A DNA stretch of 64,000 bases from Deltaproteobacteria bacterium (lineage in GTDB: Bacteria; Desulfobacterota; DSM-4660; Desulfatiglandales; Desulfatiglandaceae): NCBI GenBank assembly GCA_019307815.1, contig JAFDIV010000004.1, forward strand, positions 64,501 through 128,500. Direction: 5' to 3'. Below are positions 9,801 to 19,600 of the stretch, in pieces (within the stretch, counting starts at the first letter, position 1; each line of letters begins with the position of its first letter). Under the pieces are notes generated by a model that worked only from the letters and a program-made list of their open reading frames with translations, was not told the DNA's origin and made no database searches. The position numbers and the translations under genes were made by a program.

Positions 9801-11266
9801 GTTCACCAAGGACCCATGAGCCATTGTTCCAAGAAACCTTACAGGCCTGTGGCTTAAATAAATACCTATTCGAAATGGCAAACATCCGAGATCAGGATTC
9901 CTGGGTTCATGCGGAAGACCACGAATCTGCTACCCATAAGGCCAAGGATCTTGTTCGGATGGCAGTAGCTAGGGCAGCCCTGCTTAAGCCCTTGAAAGAA
10001 AAAACAATACGTATTAACAAGCGCGCCCTTGTGATAGGTGGAGGGGTGGCAGGTATGAACGCAGCCCTTGGTCTTGCAGAGCAAGGTTATGAGACGGTTA
10101 TTGTAGAAAAGGAGGCAGAGCTGGGTGGGCTGTCCAAGAAATTGACCACGACCATAGAGGGGGCGGATATTCGGAAATATATCAGTGAACTCATTGAGAA
10201 AGTTACCACCCATAAAAATATCCAAGTATTGACCAACTCAATTATTGTTTCCTTCAGTGGTTTCAAGGGCAACTTCACAACAGAGGTCTTGGTGGGTCCT
10301 GCCCTTTATGAGAGAAAAATAGAACATGGGGTTGTCATATTGGCCACTGGTGCAAGGGAATATCAACCAAAAGAATTCCTTTATGGTGAAGATGAAAGGG
10401 TAATGACACAAATTGAGCTGGGTCTGCGCCTTGAAGAAAAAGGCGCCGATGATCTGAGCGATGTGGTGATGATACAGTGTGTAGGATCAAGAAATGAGGA
10501 GAACCCCAATTGTTCTAGGGTCTGCTGCCAAAGTGCCATAAAGAATGCCCTGCATATAAAAGAACTGAATCCCGAGGCAAATGTCTATATCCTTTATCGT
10601 GACATTAGGATGTATGGCCTTCTTGAAGACTACTACACAGAGGCAAGAAGGCGTGGCATAATGTTTTTCCGCTACCACAAAAATAGTCCAGCTGTTGTCA
10701 AAAGCGAAAAAGACGGCATTGTTGTAACCTTCAAAGACCATGTGCTCGGAAGACAGATACAGGTCTCGGCTGATCTGTTGGCCTTGAGTGCGGGAATGGT
10801 TGCAGAGGATACTGAAGAACTCGCCTCGACCATAAAGGTCTCAAGGAATACAGAAGGGTATTTTTTAGAGGCCCACGCGAAGCTTCGGCCTGTTGATATG
10901 ACCGCAGAGGGTATCTTCGTATGCGGGACCGCCCATGGCCCCAAACTCATATCTGAAGCAGTGGCCCAGGCCTTGGCTGCAGCCTCAAGGGCAAGTACAT
11001 TTCTATCCCAAGACGAAATCACACTTTCGGCTGTAACGGCCAAGGTTGACCCCACAAAATGTGCTGCTTGCCTTATTTGCGTAAGAGCATGCCCCTACGG
11101 CGTGCCTCGAATTAATGAAGATGGGGTCAGCGAAATCGACGAGGCCATTTGCCACGGCTGCGGGATTTGTGCGGCCGAATGCCCTGCCAAGGCAATTCAG
11201 CTCAATTGGTACGAGGATGAACAGATAATTAGCAAGGTGGATGCCCTGCTTGAAGGAATACTATAA
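6830..11266 (+). CDS. hdrA: Selenoprotein HdrA with internal GltD module and second HdrA unit
   Basis: 1478 residues if the in-frame TGA at 7019-7021 is read as selenocysteine (residue 64). The frame is open on both sides, and the flanks 'KTFPTNDCAM-U-IISPKLVEVG' match HdrA at a position usually held by Cys. Order: HdrA FAD-binding start (GGGIAGM, residue 17), ferredoxin motif 'CTSCGECAKVCP' (about 112), GltD-like NAD(P)H/FAD oxidoreductase with its Cys-rich leader (about 160-563), return to HdrA ('CLKCGICSECYQC', about 620), then a second complete HdrA (about 920-1478) ending in two 4Fe-4S motifs. HdrA is the flavin bifurcation hub of Hdr complexes. ATG at 6830 is preferred over 6809 because GGAAAAGAGG precedes it. 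No hdrB or hdrC follows; MvhD, MetV and MetF do. Confidence 0.9.
7037..7054 (+). promoter_or_regulatory. Candidate bacterial SECIS hairpin in hdrA
   Basis: CUGGUC and GGCCGG pair over 6 bp (including G-U pairs), closing on a GAGGUC loop 15 nt after the UGA. Loop size, distance from the UGA and the GGUC in the loop resemble the E. coli fdhF element that SelB recognises. Drawn by eye, not folded by program. Confidence 0.55.
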
Positions 11267-11318
11267 GTTACTGGCTCTTCGCGGCACTAAACCTATTATT
11301 TAGAAGCGAGGTATTGAA

Positions 11319-11750
11319 ATGGAAGATTTTAAACCGATCATTATTGCCTTTTGTTGCAGTTTCTGAGGCTATACTGCTGCGGACCTGGCAGGTTCTATGC
11401 GTCTTCAATATCCTGACACAATCCGAATCGTGCGTGTCCCCTGTACCGGGAAGGTGGATATTATTCATATACTCCATGCCTTTGAAAAAGGAGCTGACGG
11501 TGTTTATGTCGTTGGATGCATGGAGGGTGACTGCCGTTTTAACAATGGAAATCTACGTGCCAGGAAGCGTGTGGAGCAAGCAAAGCAGATCTTAGATACT
11601 GTTGGTATTGGTGGAGAGCGGGTCCAGATGTATAACCTTTCTTCAGGAGAAGGACCACAATTTGCCCAATATGCCATTGAAATGACCGAAAGGATAAAAG
11701 AATTGGGCCCAACTCCTTTGAGGAAAGCTAAACAAAGAAAAGCAGCTTAA
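11319..11750 (+). CDS. mvhD: Selenoprotein MvhD (electron-transfer delta subunit)
   Basis: 143 residues with an in-frame TGA at 11364-11366 as residue 16. The start reads 'IIIAFCCSF-U-GYTAADLAG', matching the 'FCCNWCSYAGADLAG' type of N-terminus of MvhD/FrhD, where the Sec position is Cys. The rest is typical: 'RIVRVPCTGKVD' and 'GADGVYVVGCMEGDCRF', whose Cys bind a 2Fe-2S cluster. MvhD carries electrons between HdrA and a partner oxidoreductase. It follows hdrA by 52 bp and precedes metV. Starting only at the internal ATG at 11397 would delete the first metal-binding Cys cluster, so the longer, Sec-containing form is chosen. Confidence 0.88.
11374..11391 (+). promoter_or_regulatory. Candidate bacterial SECIS hairpin in mvhD
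   Basis: CUGCUG and UGGCAG pair over 6 bp (two wobble pairs) around a CGGACC loop, beginning 7 nt after the UGA at 11364. The stem and loop sizes equal those of the hairpin in hdrA, but the distance from the UGA is at the short end. Drawn by eye. Confidence 0.35.
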
Positions 11751-11807
11751 AGGGTTTAGAATCCACCAGCCATTAAAACACAAAAAAAGAAAGAGGGGAT
11801 ATGAAAA

Positions 11808-12479
11808 ATGATAGTGGCAGAAAAAAAGCCTATAGAGGAAATCATTGAAGAAATAAAGGATTATAACAAGATTCTTATCGCGGGCTGCAATGAATGCGTC
11901 ACAGTGTGCGAGGCAGGCGGGAAAAAGGAGGTACAGGTCCTGGCATCTGCACTGCGCATGTATTTTATGAACCAAGGCAAGGATGTAAAGATCGATGAAG
12001 TGACGCTGGAAAGGCAGTGTGACCATGAATACCTTGAAGAGATACGCAACATCATTGACCAATACGATGCTGTTGTGTCGCTGGCCTGTGGTGTAGGAGT
12101 TCAGTTCATGGCCGAAAAGTATTTTCAAACACCCATACTCCCTGGGGTGAACACCTGCTTTATGGGAGCTACAGAAGAAAGAGGTGTCTGGACCGAACGT
12201 TGCCAGGCCTGCGGCCAATGCATACTCGCAAGGACTGGAGGAATATGTCCTGTCTCCCGTTGCGCCAAGAGGCTATTCAATGGGCCATGCGGCGGCAGCA
12301 CAAAAGGAAAATGCGAAATTGACCCTAATATTGACTGTGCGTGGCAGTTGATCATTGATCGACTAAAAGCCCTCGGTAGGCTTGAGGAAGACTACGAAAA
12401 ACTCACCCCCGTTAAAGATTGGTCTACAGACCGAGCAGGAGGCCCGAGAAAAGTGGTAAGGGAGGATGTAAGACTATGA
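11808..12479 (+). CDS. metV: MetV, Fe-S/zinc partner of methylene-THF reductase
   Basis: 223 residues. Two Cys-rich blocks are visible: an N-terminal 'GCNECVTVCEAGGKKEV' and a C-terminal 'CQACGQCILARTGGICP' followed by 'CAKRLFNGPCGGSTKGKCEI', the MetV signature. MetV pairs with MetF in acetogens and sulfate reducers and connects it to an electron-donating module. It follows mvhD by 57 bp, and its stop overlaps the metF start (ATGA at 12476), so translation is coupled. A second metV lies at 16034-16693. Confidence 0.92.
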   Translation: MIVAEKKPIEEIIEEIKDYNKILIAGCNECVTVCEAGGKKEVQVLASALRMYFMNQGKDVKIDEVTLERQCDHEYLEEIRNIIDQYDAVVSLACGVGVQFMAEKYFQTPILPGVNTCFMGATEERGVWTERCQACGQCILARTGGICPVSRCAKRLFNGPCGGSTKGKCEIDPNIDCAWQLIIDRLKALGRLEEDYEKLTPVKDWSTDRAGGPRKVVREDVRL

Positions 12480-13414
12480 GCGAGACCAAGACACCCAGTA
12501 AACTAGAAAAGATACTCTCGTTAGGACACCTGGCAGTTACTTCGGAATGCGGCCCACCACGGGGTAGTGACCCTGAGGTAATCCGAAAAAAGGCTGAAAT
12601 GATAAAAGATTATGTAGATGCCATTAATATTACGGACAATCAAACCTCGGTCACCAGACTTTGTAGCCTTGCTTCATGCATTCATTTGAAGCTAATGGGC
12701 TTAGAACCCATACTCCAAATGGTGGTTCGCGACAGGAACAGGATCGCCCTTCAAAGCGATATCCTAGGCGCAGCCTCCTTTGATATACACAATATTCTTT
12801 GCCTTTCAGGCGACCACCAGAAATTCGGAGATAACCCCCAGGGCCAAAACGTATTTGACATTGACTCTATGCAGCTCATACAAATGGTCAGGTTGATGAG
12901 GGATGAAGGAAAGTTCTTGGGCGGCGATCAGATCCAACGACCTCCAAAAATGTTTGTAGGGGCAGCCGCCAATCCTTTTGCAGACCCTTTTGAAATACGC
13001 GTTCCGCGCTTGGCCAAGAAAATCGCAGCAGGTGCCGAATTTATTCAGACCCAGTGCATTTATAACCTTGATAAATTTGAGCTCTGGTTAAAGCAAGCCC
13101 GCGACAGGGGACTCCATGAAAAGGTCTATATACTAGCCGGTCTCACCCCTCTGAAATCGGCCGGTATGGCGAAATACATGAAAAATCGCGTACCAGGCAT
13201 GGATGTTCCGGATGAGGTCGTCAAAAGGATGAGTGGCGTCCCAAAAGAGAAACAACCTGAAGAAGGAATAAAGATTTGTGTAGAGTCGATTGAACGGCTG
13301 AAGGAGGTCGAAGGCGTAAGCGGTTTTCATATAATGGCCATTGAATGGGAAGAAAAGGTCCCTGAAATTGTCGAGCGCAGTGGACTCTATCCCAGGCCCA
13401 AACTGGATGATTAA
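12476..13414 (+). CDS. metF: Methylene-tetrahydrofolate reductase (HdrA-linked copy)
   Basis: 312 residues from the ATG at 12476 (GGGAGG upstream; overlaps the metV stop). The catalytic and folate elements of MetF are present: 'TSECGPPRGSD' (Glu), 'LCLSGDHQKFGD' (Asp), and 'FIQTQCIYNLDKF', which keeps the Gln lost in the two MetF-like paralogues. It should interconvert 5,10-methylene-THF and 5-methyl-THF using FAD or FMN. An apparent longer frame from 12419 runs through the end of metV and is not used. It is the last gene of the metF-like/hdrA/mvhD/metV/metF run and is followed 80 bp later by a response regulator. Confidence 0.93.
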   Translation: MSETKTPSKLEKILSLGHLAVTSECGPPRGSDPEVIRKKAEMIKDYVDAINITDNQTSVTRLCSLASCIHLKLMGLEPILQMVVRDRNRIALQSDILGAASFDIHNILCLSGDHQKFGDNPQGQNVFDIDSMQLIQMVRLMRDEGKFLGGDQIQRPPKMFVGAAANPFADPFEIRVPRLAKKIAAGAEFIQTQCIYNLDKFELWLKQARDRGLHEKVYILAGLTPLKSAGMAKYMKNRVPGMDVPDEVVKRMSGVPKEKQPEEGIKICVESIERLKEVEGVSGFHIMAIEWEEKVPEIVERSGLYPRPKLDD

Positions 13415-13494
13415 TCTTGGATGTAACTTTACTTCTCTGTTGAGTAACCCTAATATATTCAGTATAAACCTTTAAATCGGAGGGAGGTCTCTAT

Positions 13495-13878
13495 ATGGCA
13501 AAAAAGTATATACTGGTCGTAGATGATGATCCTGATCTGGTGGAAACAGTTGCAATGATGTTAGAGAGCAAGGGATGCGAGGTTGGACGGGCCTATGACG
13601 GAATTGAAGGAGAGGAATCCATCAAAAACAGAAGGCCGGACCTAATAATATTGGACGTTATGATGCCTCGAAAGGACGGGTATGCCCTCTGCGCTGAGCT
13701 TAAGGCTAATGAGGAAACAAAAGATATTCCCGTGGTTCTCCTCACCGCTGTAGGCGAGGCTGTACCGACAACAAGATATACCCATGCAGACGGTATGTCT
13801 ACCGAGGCTGACGACTACATCGCGAAGCCCATTGACACTGATACCTTGTGGGAAGTGGTAAGCAGCTTACTCTCATAG
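13495..13878 (+). CDS. Single-domain response regulator (CheY-like)
   Basis: 127 residues, only a receiver domain: 'ILVVDDDPDLVE' (acidic pair), 'LIILDVMMPRKDGY' (acceptor Asp), 'LLTA' and 'DDYIAKPID' (Lys). It has a strong GGAGGGAGG ribosome binding site. No output domain, so it must act by protein contact. It lies 80 bp after metF on the same strand and may share the operon or have its own promoter. It is the third receiver-containing gene tied to the two MTHFR operons. Confidence 0.88.
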   Translation: MAKKYILVVDDDPDLVETVAMMLESKGCEVGRAYDGIEGEESIKNRRPDLIILDVMMPRKDGYALCAELKANEETKDIPVVLLTAVGEAVPTTRYTHADGMSTEADDYIAKPIDTDTLWEVVSSLLS

Positions 13879-14021
13879 CTAGTAAGGGCCTTACTTAAAG
13901 ATACTACTACGTGGCAGTTGGAGTTGAGGCTTATAATTGGGCCGGCCTTGGGCTGTGTGAGTGTATCTTTTGCAGGCTTTATTGAAAGCGCCTTCCTTTT
14001 TTACCATGAGTTAGAACTGGA

Positions 14022-15056
14022 ATGCCATCTGCTAAGAGATTAGGCGGGTTTAAGATTTTATGGGACGGTGTCCATTTCTCCCTATTCCATAGAAATCCCC
14101 AAAGCTCAAAATATCTCCTGAATCTATGCATGGCCTTTGCCAAGAATAAGCTCAACCTACCCTTTTTTACGTGTGGCTTTGACAGAGAGGGCCAATACAT
14201 TAGCCTTATTGTTGAGGGCAAGAACGCCAAGAAGGCAGAAAAAATTCTGGACAGCTTTGCAGCTAAGCAGAGTGAAATATACCTAAGAGCAGACAAGTCC
14301 GCGATACTCTCTATTTTTCCGCACCAAAGTAAGCCTGAAATAGCATGGTCATTACTGGAGGCATTTCTCAAGAATCAGATCATGCCAAGTGCCATTGCTA
14401 ATTCAAATGCGGCAATCTCGGCCGTAATAAAGGAAGAATTGGCTCCAAGGGCGACAAAGGCCCTTTTTGGTCCTTTTTGCTTCAGTGCATACAGGACCCC
14501 CGAAGATTGGAAATTGTCCCGGGAGGGCAAAGAAAAAATTTACAGAGACGTTATTGCATCCTATCAGGAAAAAAGACCAAAGGTTTACAGCCTGGACTGG
14601 TACCTTGACCTTGAGCTTTTCCAAGCGCGGTCTACTCCGAACGAGCTAGAATCTTTATCCAAACTGCTTGGTAGTATGGCTGAGTCTGGACTAAATCTTA
14701 GGTTCATTGTCTCCACCCCGTCGGCAGAAGATCAAGGGCAAAATTTCTTTTTGGCATTCCCACGTTCTGGGAAATACGGGTTCAAAGGGCCAATGGCCGA
14801 ACTAATTTCCAAGCAGACTCAAAACGATATACACTCTGTTGCTGCTTTTTCCATGAACGGCCCCCATTTTGGTGATCGATACGGTATTGCTGCACTGCTT
14901 CTGGAATGCTTTCATGATAAAGGGCTTCGTCCCATTGCACTAGGCTGCACTGTAGCGTCAATAATGGGACTAATGGCAACCCCCTATGTGAAAGCTGCCA
15001 CTACCGCCATCAAGAGTTCTTTTGATGTCCCTACAGTCACAGAAAAGCGAAGCTAG
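14022..15056 (+). CDS. Protein of unknown function with ACT-like domains
   Basis: 344 residues. The C-terminal part, about 275-335, reads like a ligand-binding ACT domain of aspartate-kinase type ('SVAAFSMNGPHFGDRYGIAA' then 'LRPIALGCTVASIMGLM'). An earlier segment (about 105-135) may be a second diverged copy. No kinase or other catalytic domain is seen. The gene stands alone, facing the end of the right-hand metF operon with only 19 bp between stops. Its place between the two MTHFR operons suggests a metabolite-sensing role there, for example for an amino acid or folate. That is inference. The start is uncertain because the ribosome binding site is weak. Confidence 0.7.
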   Translation: MPSAKRLGGFKILWDGVHFSLFHRNPQSSKYLLNLCMAFAKNKLNLPFFTCGFDREGQYISLIVEGKNAKKAEKILDSFAAKQSEIYLRADKSAILSIFPHQSKPEIAWSLLEAFLKNQIMPSAIANSNAAISAVIKEELAPRATKALFGPFCFSAYRTPEDWKLSREGKEKIYRDVIASYQEKRPKVYSLDWYLDLELFQARSTPNELESLSKLLGSMAESGLNLRFIVSTPSAEDQGQNFFLAFPRSGKYGFKGPMAELISKQTQNDIHSVAAFSMNGPHFGDRYGIAALLLECFHDKGLRPIALGCTVASIMGLMATPYVKAATTAIKSSFDVPTVTEKRS

Positions 15057-15075
15057 CTGAGTGGCGACAAACATT

Positions 15076-15963
15076 TCATAACAGGCCAGCGGCCGCCATA
15101 ATCTCTGGAACCAACTCTTCGCGACCGATGGCCATTATATGAACCCCGTCGCATATCTTCTCTTCGCGTATCTGCCGCACCATCCGTCCCGCTATTTCTA
15201 TGCCTTTATTAATAGTCTTTCCCTTTGGTGCCGAGGCCATCTCATCTATTAAAGTTTGAGGGACGTTTACTCCCGCCACATTCTTATTCATAAACCGTGC
15301 CATGGGCGCAGAGGTAAGCAGTATGATACCGGCCAGGATCTTAACGGGGAACTGTCTTGCATAATCCATGAATTTTCTGAAATTATCCAAATCATAAACT
15401 GCCTGTGTCTGAATGAACTCAGCACCTGCCTCAATCTTTTTCTCAAATTTGATTAGCTGAGGTTCCAAAGGCTTGGCTTCAGGCGTCACGATAGCGCCCA
15501 CACAAAACTGCACTTTTCCATCTAGCTCATTCCCTCCTAAATCTTTACCTTTCTCCATTCTTCTAATGGCCATGATCAACTGGCTTGAGTCCAGGTCAAA
15601 AACCCCTTTGGCCTCTTTGTGGTCACCAAAAATAACCGAATCGCCGGTAAGACATAAGACGTTATTTACGCCCCTACTGTAAGCGAATAGTAGATCTGCC
15701 TGCAGTGCCAATCGATTGCGATCCCTACAGGTCATCTGCAAAATCGGCTCTCCACCGCATTCCTTCACCAATAGGGCACCACCAAGGGAAGGGTACCTCA
15801 TGACTGAACTCTGGTGGTCGGTAATATTGGTAGCGTCCACCTTATCTTTTAAGAGTTCAATATGATGACGCATTTTATCAAGATTAGTGCCTTTGGGAGG
15901 CGCTATTTCACATGTTACCACAAACTTTCCCGATTCAAGGGCCTTTTTGAAATTGGATACCAT
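15076..15963 (-). CDS. metF: Methylene-tetrahydrofolate reductase (NuoEFG-linked copy)
   Basis: 295 residues. Key elements are intact: 'TCEIAPPKGTN' (Glu), 'LCLTGDSVIFGDH' (Asp), 'FIQTQAVYDLDNF' (Gln) and 'LTSAPMARFMNKNVAGV'. It is the terminal gene of the minus-strand operon, 70 bp after metV, with GGAG upstream of its ATG. With the copy at 12476 it makes two complete MetV-MetF pairs within 4 kb, each tied to a different redox module. Which of the two runs forward or in reverse in the cell cannot be told from sequence. Confidence 0.93.
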   Translation of the reverse strand: MVSNFKKALESGKFVVTCEIAPPKGTNLDKMRHHIELLKDKVDATNITDHQSSVMRYPSLGGALLVKECGGEPILQMTCRDRNRLALQADLLFAYSRGVNNVLCLTGDSVIFGDHKEAKGVFDLDSSQLIMAIRRMEKGKDLGGNELDGKVQFCVGAIVTPEAKPLEPQLIKFEKKIEAGAEFIQTQAVYDLDNFRKFMDYARQFPVKILAGIILLTSAPMARFMNKNVAGVNVPQTLIDEMASAPKGKTINKGIEIAGRMVRQIREEKICDGVHIMAIGREELVPEIMAAAGLL

Positions 15964-16033
15964 AGGCTCATCTCCGCAATATTGAGGGAAAGGTTACTCT
16001 TAAGGGTTCATGGGCCCGGAAAACATATCCAGA

Positions 16034-16693
16034 TCATTGATCCCCACGGGGCAATATGAACTTTCCAGGTGAAGGCTCACTCTGATGATTCCGGGGACCT
16101 TGCAGCTTTCGCATGCTTTGTAGGCGACCCAATTCCTTTAATCGATTGTATATAAGGGTCCAGGCACAGTCTTTATTTTCGTCAATTTCACATTTACCAT
16201 TATTTGTCCCCCCACAAGGTCCATTGACCAATCCCTTATGGCATGAGGTTACTGGACATATACCTCCTGTCTCACCCAGAATGCATGTTCCACACTGAGT
16301 ACATATCTCGTCGAACTGGCCCACTGCCGTCTCTTTTCCAATAAACAGTGTATCCAGCGCAGGAACAACCATTTTCTTTGACTGCCTGGCTATGGTCTGC
16401 ACGCCAAATGCACAAGTCATAATTAATAATGCATCTGCCTGATCCATTTTTGCTGACCATTCTTTCAAGGTCTCGCCAGTCATGTTATCACATGCTACAG
16501 GTAGAACCATTTCCCCAGTCACTAGTTTCCCCTTGGCCCTTAGGCTTTCCGCCATGGACTTCACTTCAGGTAACCCACCGGTATGGGTAAGGGTAGTACA
16601 CGTGCCACACCCGATTATAAAAATCCTGCCAAGCCCATCCAGCAGGCGATCAATCTCAACGTCACTCTTTTTTTGGGTGATTGACCTTATCAT
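16034..16693 (-). CDS. metV: MetV, Fe-S/zinc partner of methylene-THF reductase
   Basis: 219 residues with the same two Cys blocks as the other MetV: 'IIGCGTCTTLTHTGG' near the N-terminus and 'CTQCGTCILGETGGICP' plus 'GLVNGPCGGTNNGKCEI' in the C-terminal half. The start ATG overlaps the stop of the NuoF-GltD gene (ATGA, 16690-16693), so the two are translationally coupled. That coupling argues that the NuoF-type flavoprotein feeds electrons to, or takes them from, this MetV-MetF pair. Confidence 0.92.
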   Translation of the reverse strand: MIRSITQKKSDVEIDRLLDGLGRIFIIGCGTCTTLTHTGGLPEVKSMAESLRAKGKLVTGEMVLPVACDNMTGETLKEWSAKMDQADALLIMTCAFGVQTIARQSKKMVVPALDTLFIGKETAVGQFDEICTQCGTCILGETGGICPVTSCHKGLVNGPCGGTNNGKCEIDENKDCAWTLIYNRLKELGRLQSMRKLQGPRNHQSEPSPGKFILPRGDQ

Positions 16694-19600
16694 AGTTGTT
16701 CTCCCTTTTCCCTTTCCAGGTCACAGCGAAGACATCGCATCGCCTCCATTCTGGCCTTCTCTTCACTAAACCCCTTTTCTACTTCCCGAAAATCCATTAT
16801 CCTTTCCTCAGGCCTCTCAATCTCCACAGGGACCCTGGGCTTTTCACCGGCGAGCTCCTCTTCCAGGGCGAGCCCCAAATCTTCTTTCAATTCTGTTTTT
16901 TCATCCAGTATCTTGATTCGTCCCTTTTCACCGCGAAGGTACTTATCAATAGCGATTGCAGCGCGGCGGCCCGAGGCGATCGCACGTATCACAAAAGTCG
17001 GCCCTGTTGTAAAATCACCTCCCGCAAAGATACCCGGAACATTTGTGGACAGCGTGTTTTCATCTACAGCAAGCGCTCCCCAAAGAGCCCGTTCAAGCTG
17101 GACGTCCTTCGATAGAAAAGACATATCAGGGGCCTGGCCAATTGAAATAATTACATTATCCGTATCAATAATCTGGGCCTTACCTTCGTCGAATTTTGGA
17201 TTAAATCGACCATCGTTATCGAATACAGAGAGACACCGAACAAATTTGATCCCCCCTACCCTCCCGTTCTCATGTAGTATTTGCTTAGGGCCCCAGGATG
17301 GATTTACCACAATCCCTTCTTCAATGGCCTCTTCTGTTTCTTTGTCCCATGCTGGCATTTCTTCACGGGATTCAAGGCAGAATATCTGAACATCTTGGGC
17401 TCCTACTCTCAAGGCAGTTCTTGCTACGTCTATAGCCACATTGCCGCCCCCAATCACCACAACCCTACCTTTCAAACGTATCTTTTTCCCTTTCCTCACC
17501 TCGCTTAGAAACTGAAGTCCATAATAAAGGCCCTCCAACCCCTCTTCTTCGCCGGGGATTCCAATCTTCTTACTTGCTTGTGCACCGGCAGCGATAAATA
17601 CAGCACTGTATCCTTCTGTTAGTAAATCGTTCACTGTATGACGTGCGTCAATGGGCGAGTTGTATCTGATCTCCACGCCACAGGATTCTATATATGCGAT
17701 TTCCATCTCAATCACTCGACGGGGCAGTCGGAACTCAGGAACAGCAATACCAAGCATGCCTCCAGCTACTGGCTGCGCTTCAAAGACAGTGACCTTATAT
17801 CCCATCTCAGCAAGGTAGTAAGCACAGGTCAGCCCTGCTGGCCCAGCGCCTACTACCGCCACCCTTTGTGGCTTGGTCACAGGAAAAGGCTCTTGCCTGG
17901 AACCCACATGCTCAAAATACCAGTCCGCTGCAAAACGCTTCAAAGACCTAATCGCCACAGGTTCATCCAGCTCACCACGCCTGCACTTGAATTCACAGGG
18001 ATGGATACAAACTCGCCCACAAACGGCTGGGAAAGGATTCCTTTCCCTAATGATCTGAACCGCCTTTTCATACTTACCCGCTGCTATGGCCGCGACATAA
18101 TTAGGGACATCAATTCCGGCCGGACAGGCATGCTGGCATGCCGATATAACCATTGAATCGCAGGTGGCGCCTGCGCACCTGTGCTCCAAGATGTGCTCCT
18201 CGTACTCCTTTGCAAAATACCTCAAGGTAGAAAGGGCTGGCTTGGCACAAGTCTGACCCAGCCCGCAAAGAGAAGTCTCAGTAATGGTATCTCCCAGTTC
18301 TTTTATTGTTTCAACATCCTCAATGCGTCCTTTGCCGTTGGTTATACGGGTCAAAATTTCCAGAAGCTGGGTGGTCCCGAGCCTACAAGGGGCGCACTTA
18401 CCACAGGACTCAGACTGAGTAAAACTCAAGAAAAAGCGGGCGATCTCAACCATGCAATTATTTTCATCCATAACCACCATGCCGCCTGATCCCATGATTG
18501 CGCCAATCCGCTGAAGCGTGTCATAGTCAATGGGCAGGTTTAGGTATTGGGAAGGGACGCATCCCCCTGAAGGGCCTCCCATTTGTACGGCCTTGAATTT
18601 TCTGCCCTTTGGTATTCCACCTCCTATGTCAAACACAACTTCCTTTATGGTAACCCCTATAGGCACCTCCACCAAGCCCGTGTTATTCACCTTTCCCGCA
18701 AGAGAAAAAATCTTGGTCCCTTTGCTCTTTTCTGTTCCCACTTCACTATACCAGGGAGCCCCGTTCTTGATTATCAAGGGGATATTTGCCCATGTCTCGA
18801 CATTATTGATATTAGTGGGTTTTCCATCCAGGCCGGCTTGTGCAGGAAAGGGCGGTCTGGCCCTTGGCATTCCTCTCTTTCCTTCAATAGACGCCATCAA
18901 TGCGGTCTCTTCACCACACACAAAAGCCCCTGCCCCCATCTTTAGAGAGAGATGGAAATCAAAGCCTGTACCCAAAATGTTCTCCCCAACAAGGCCCAGC
19001 TCTTCCATCTGCCCCAATGCTTCAGATAAATGGGCTATGGCAATAGGATATTCTTCCCTGACATAAATATAGCCGTATCCTGCCCCAATGGCATAGGCGC
19101 CTATGAGCATTCCCTCTAAAACGGCATGTGGATCTCCCTCCAACAGGGCCCTATCCATAAACGCGCCCGGATCTCCTTCGTCGGCATTGCAGATTATATA
19201 TTTTGGTCTTCCAGCTGCCTTACGCGCAAAACTCCATTTAATACCCGTTGGAAAACCTGCTCCCCCTCTACCTCTCAGTTTGGCTGCCGTAACCTCTTCT
19301 ATCACATCCCCTGGGCTCATCGTTGAAATGGCCTTTACAAAGGCCTCATAACCACCTGCTGCTATGTAATGTTCTATGTTTGTGGGGTCTATCTTACCGC
19401 AATTTGCCAGCACTCTCCTGGTCTGCTTGCTGTAAAACCCAATTTCACTTCTGTAAAAAAGTGGGTTGCCGGACTTTGGATCTCTATAAGCAAGCCTTTC
19501 AATGAGTTTATTTTTGCCCAGTGTTAGATCTACTATCTCTAGGGCATCTTCCGGACTAACTTCTTGATACTGGATCCCCGCCGGGTCTATGGAGATGACA

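Noticed and set aside
11314-11595. A 93-codon frame across the start of mvhD
   Set aside because: It is another phase of mvhD; the Sec-containing frame matches the MvhD family before and after the TGA.
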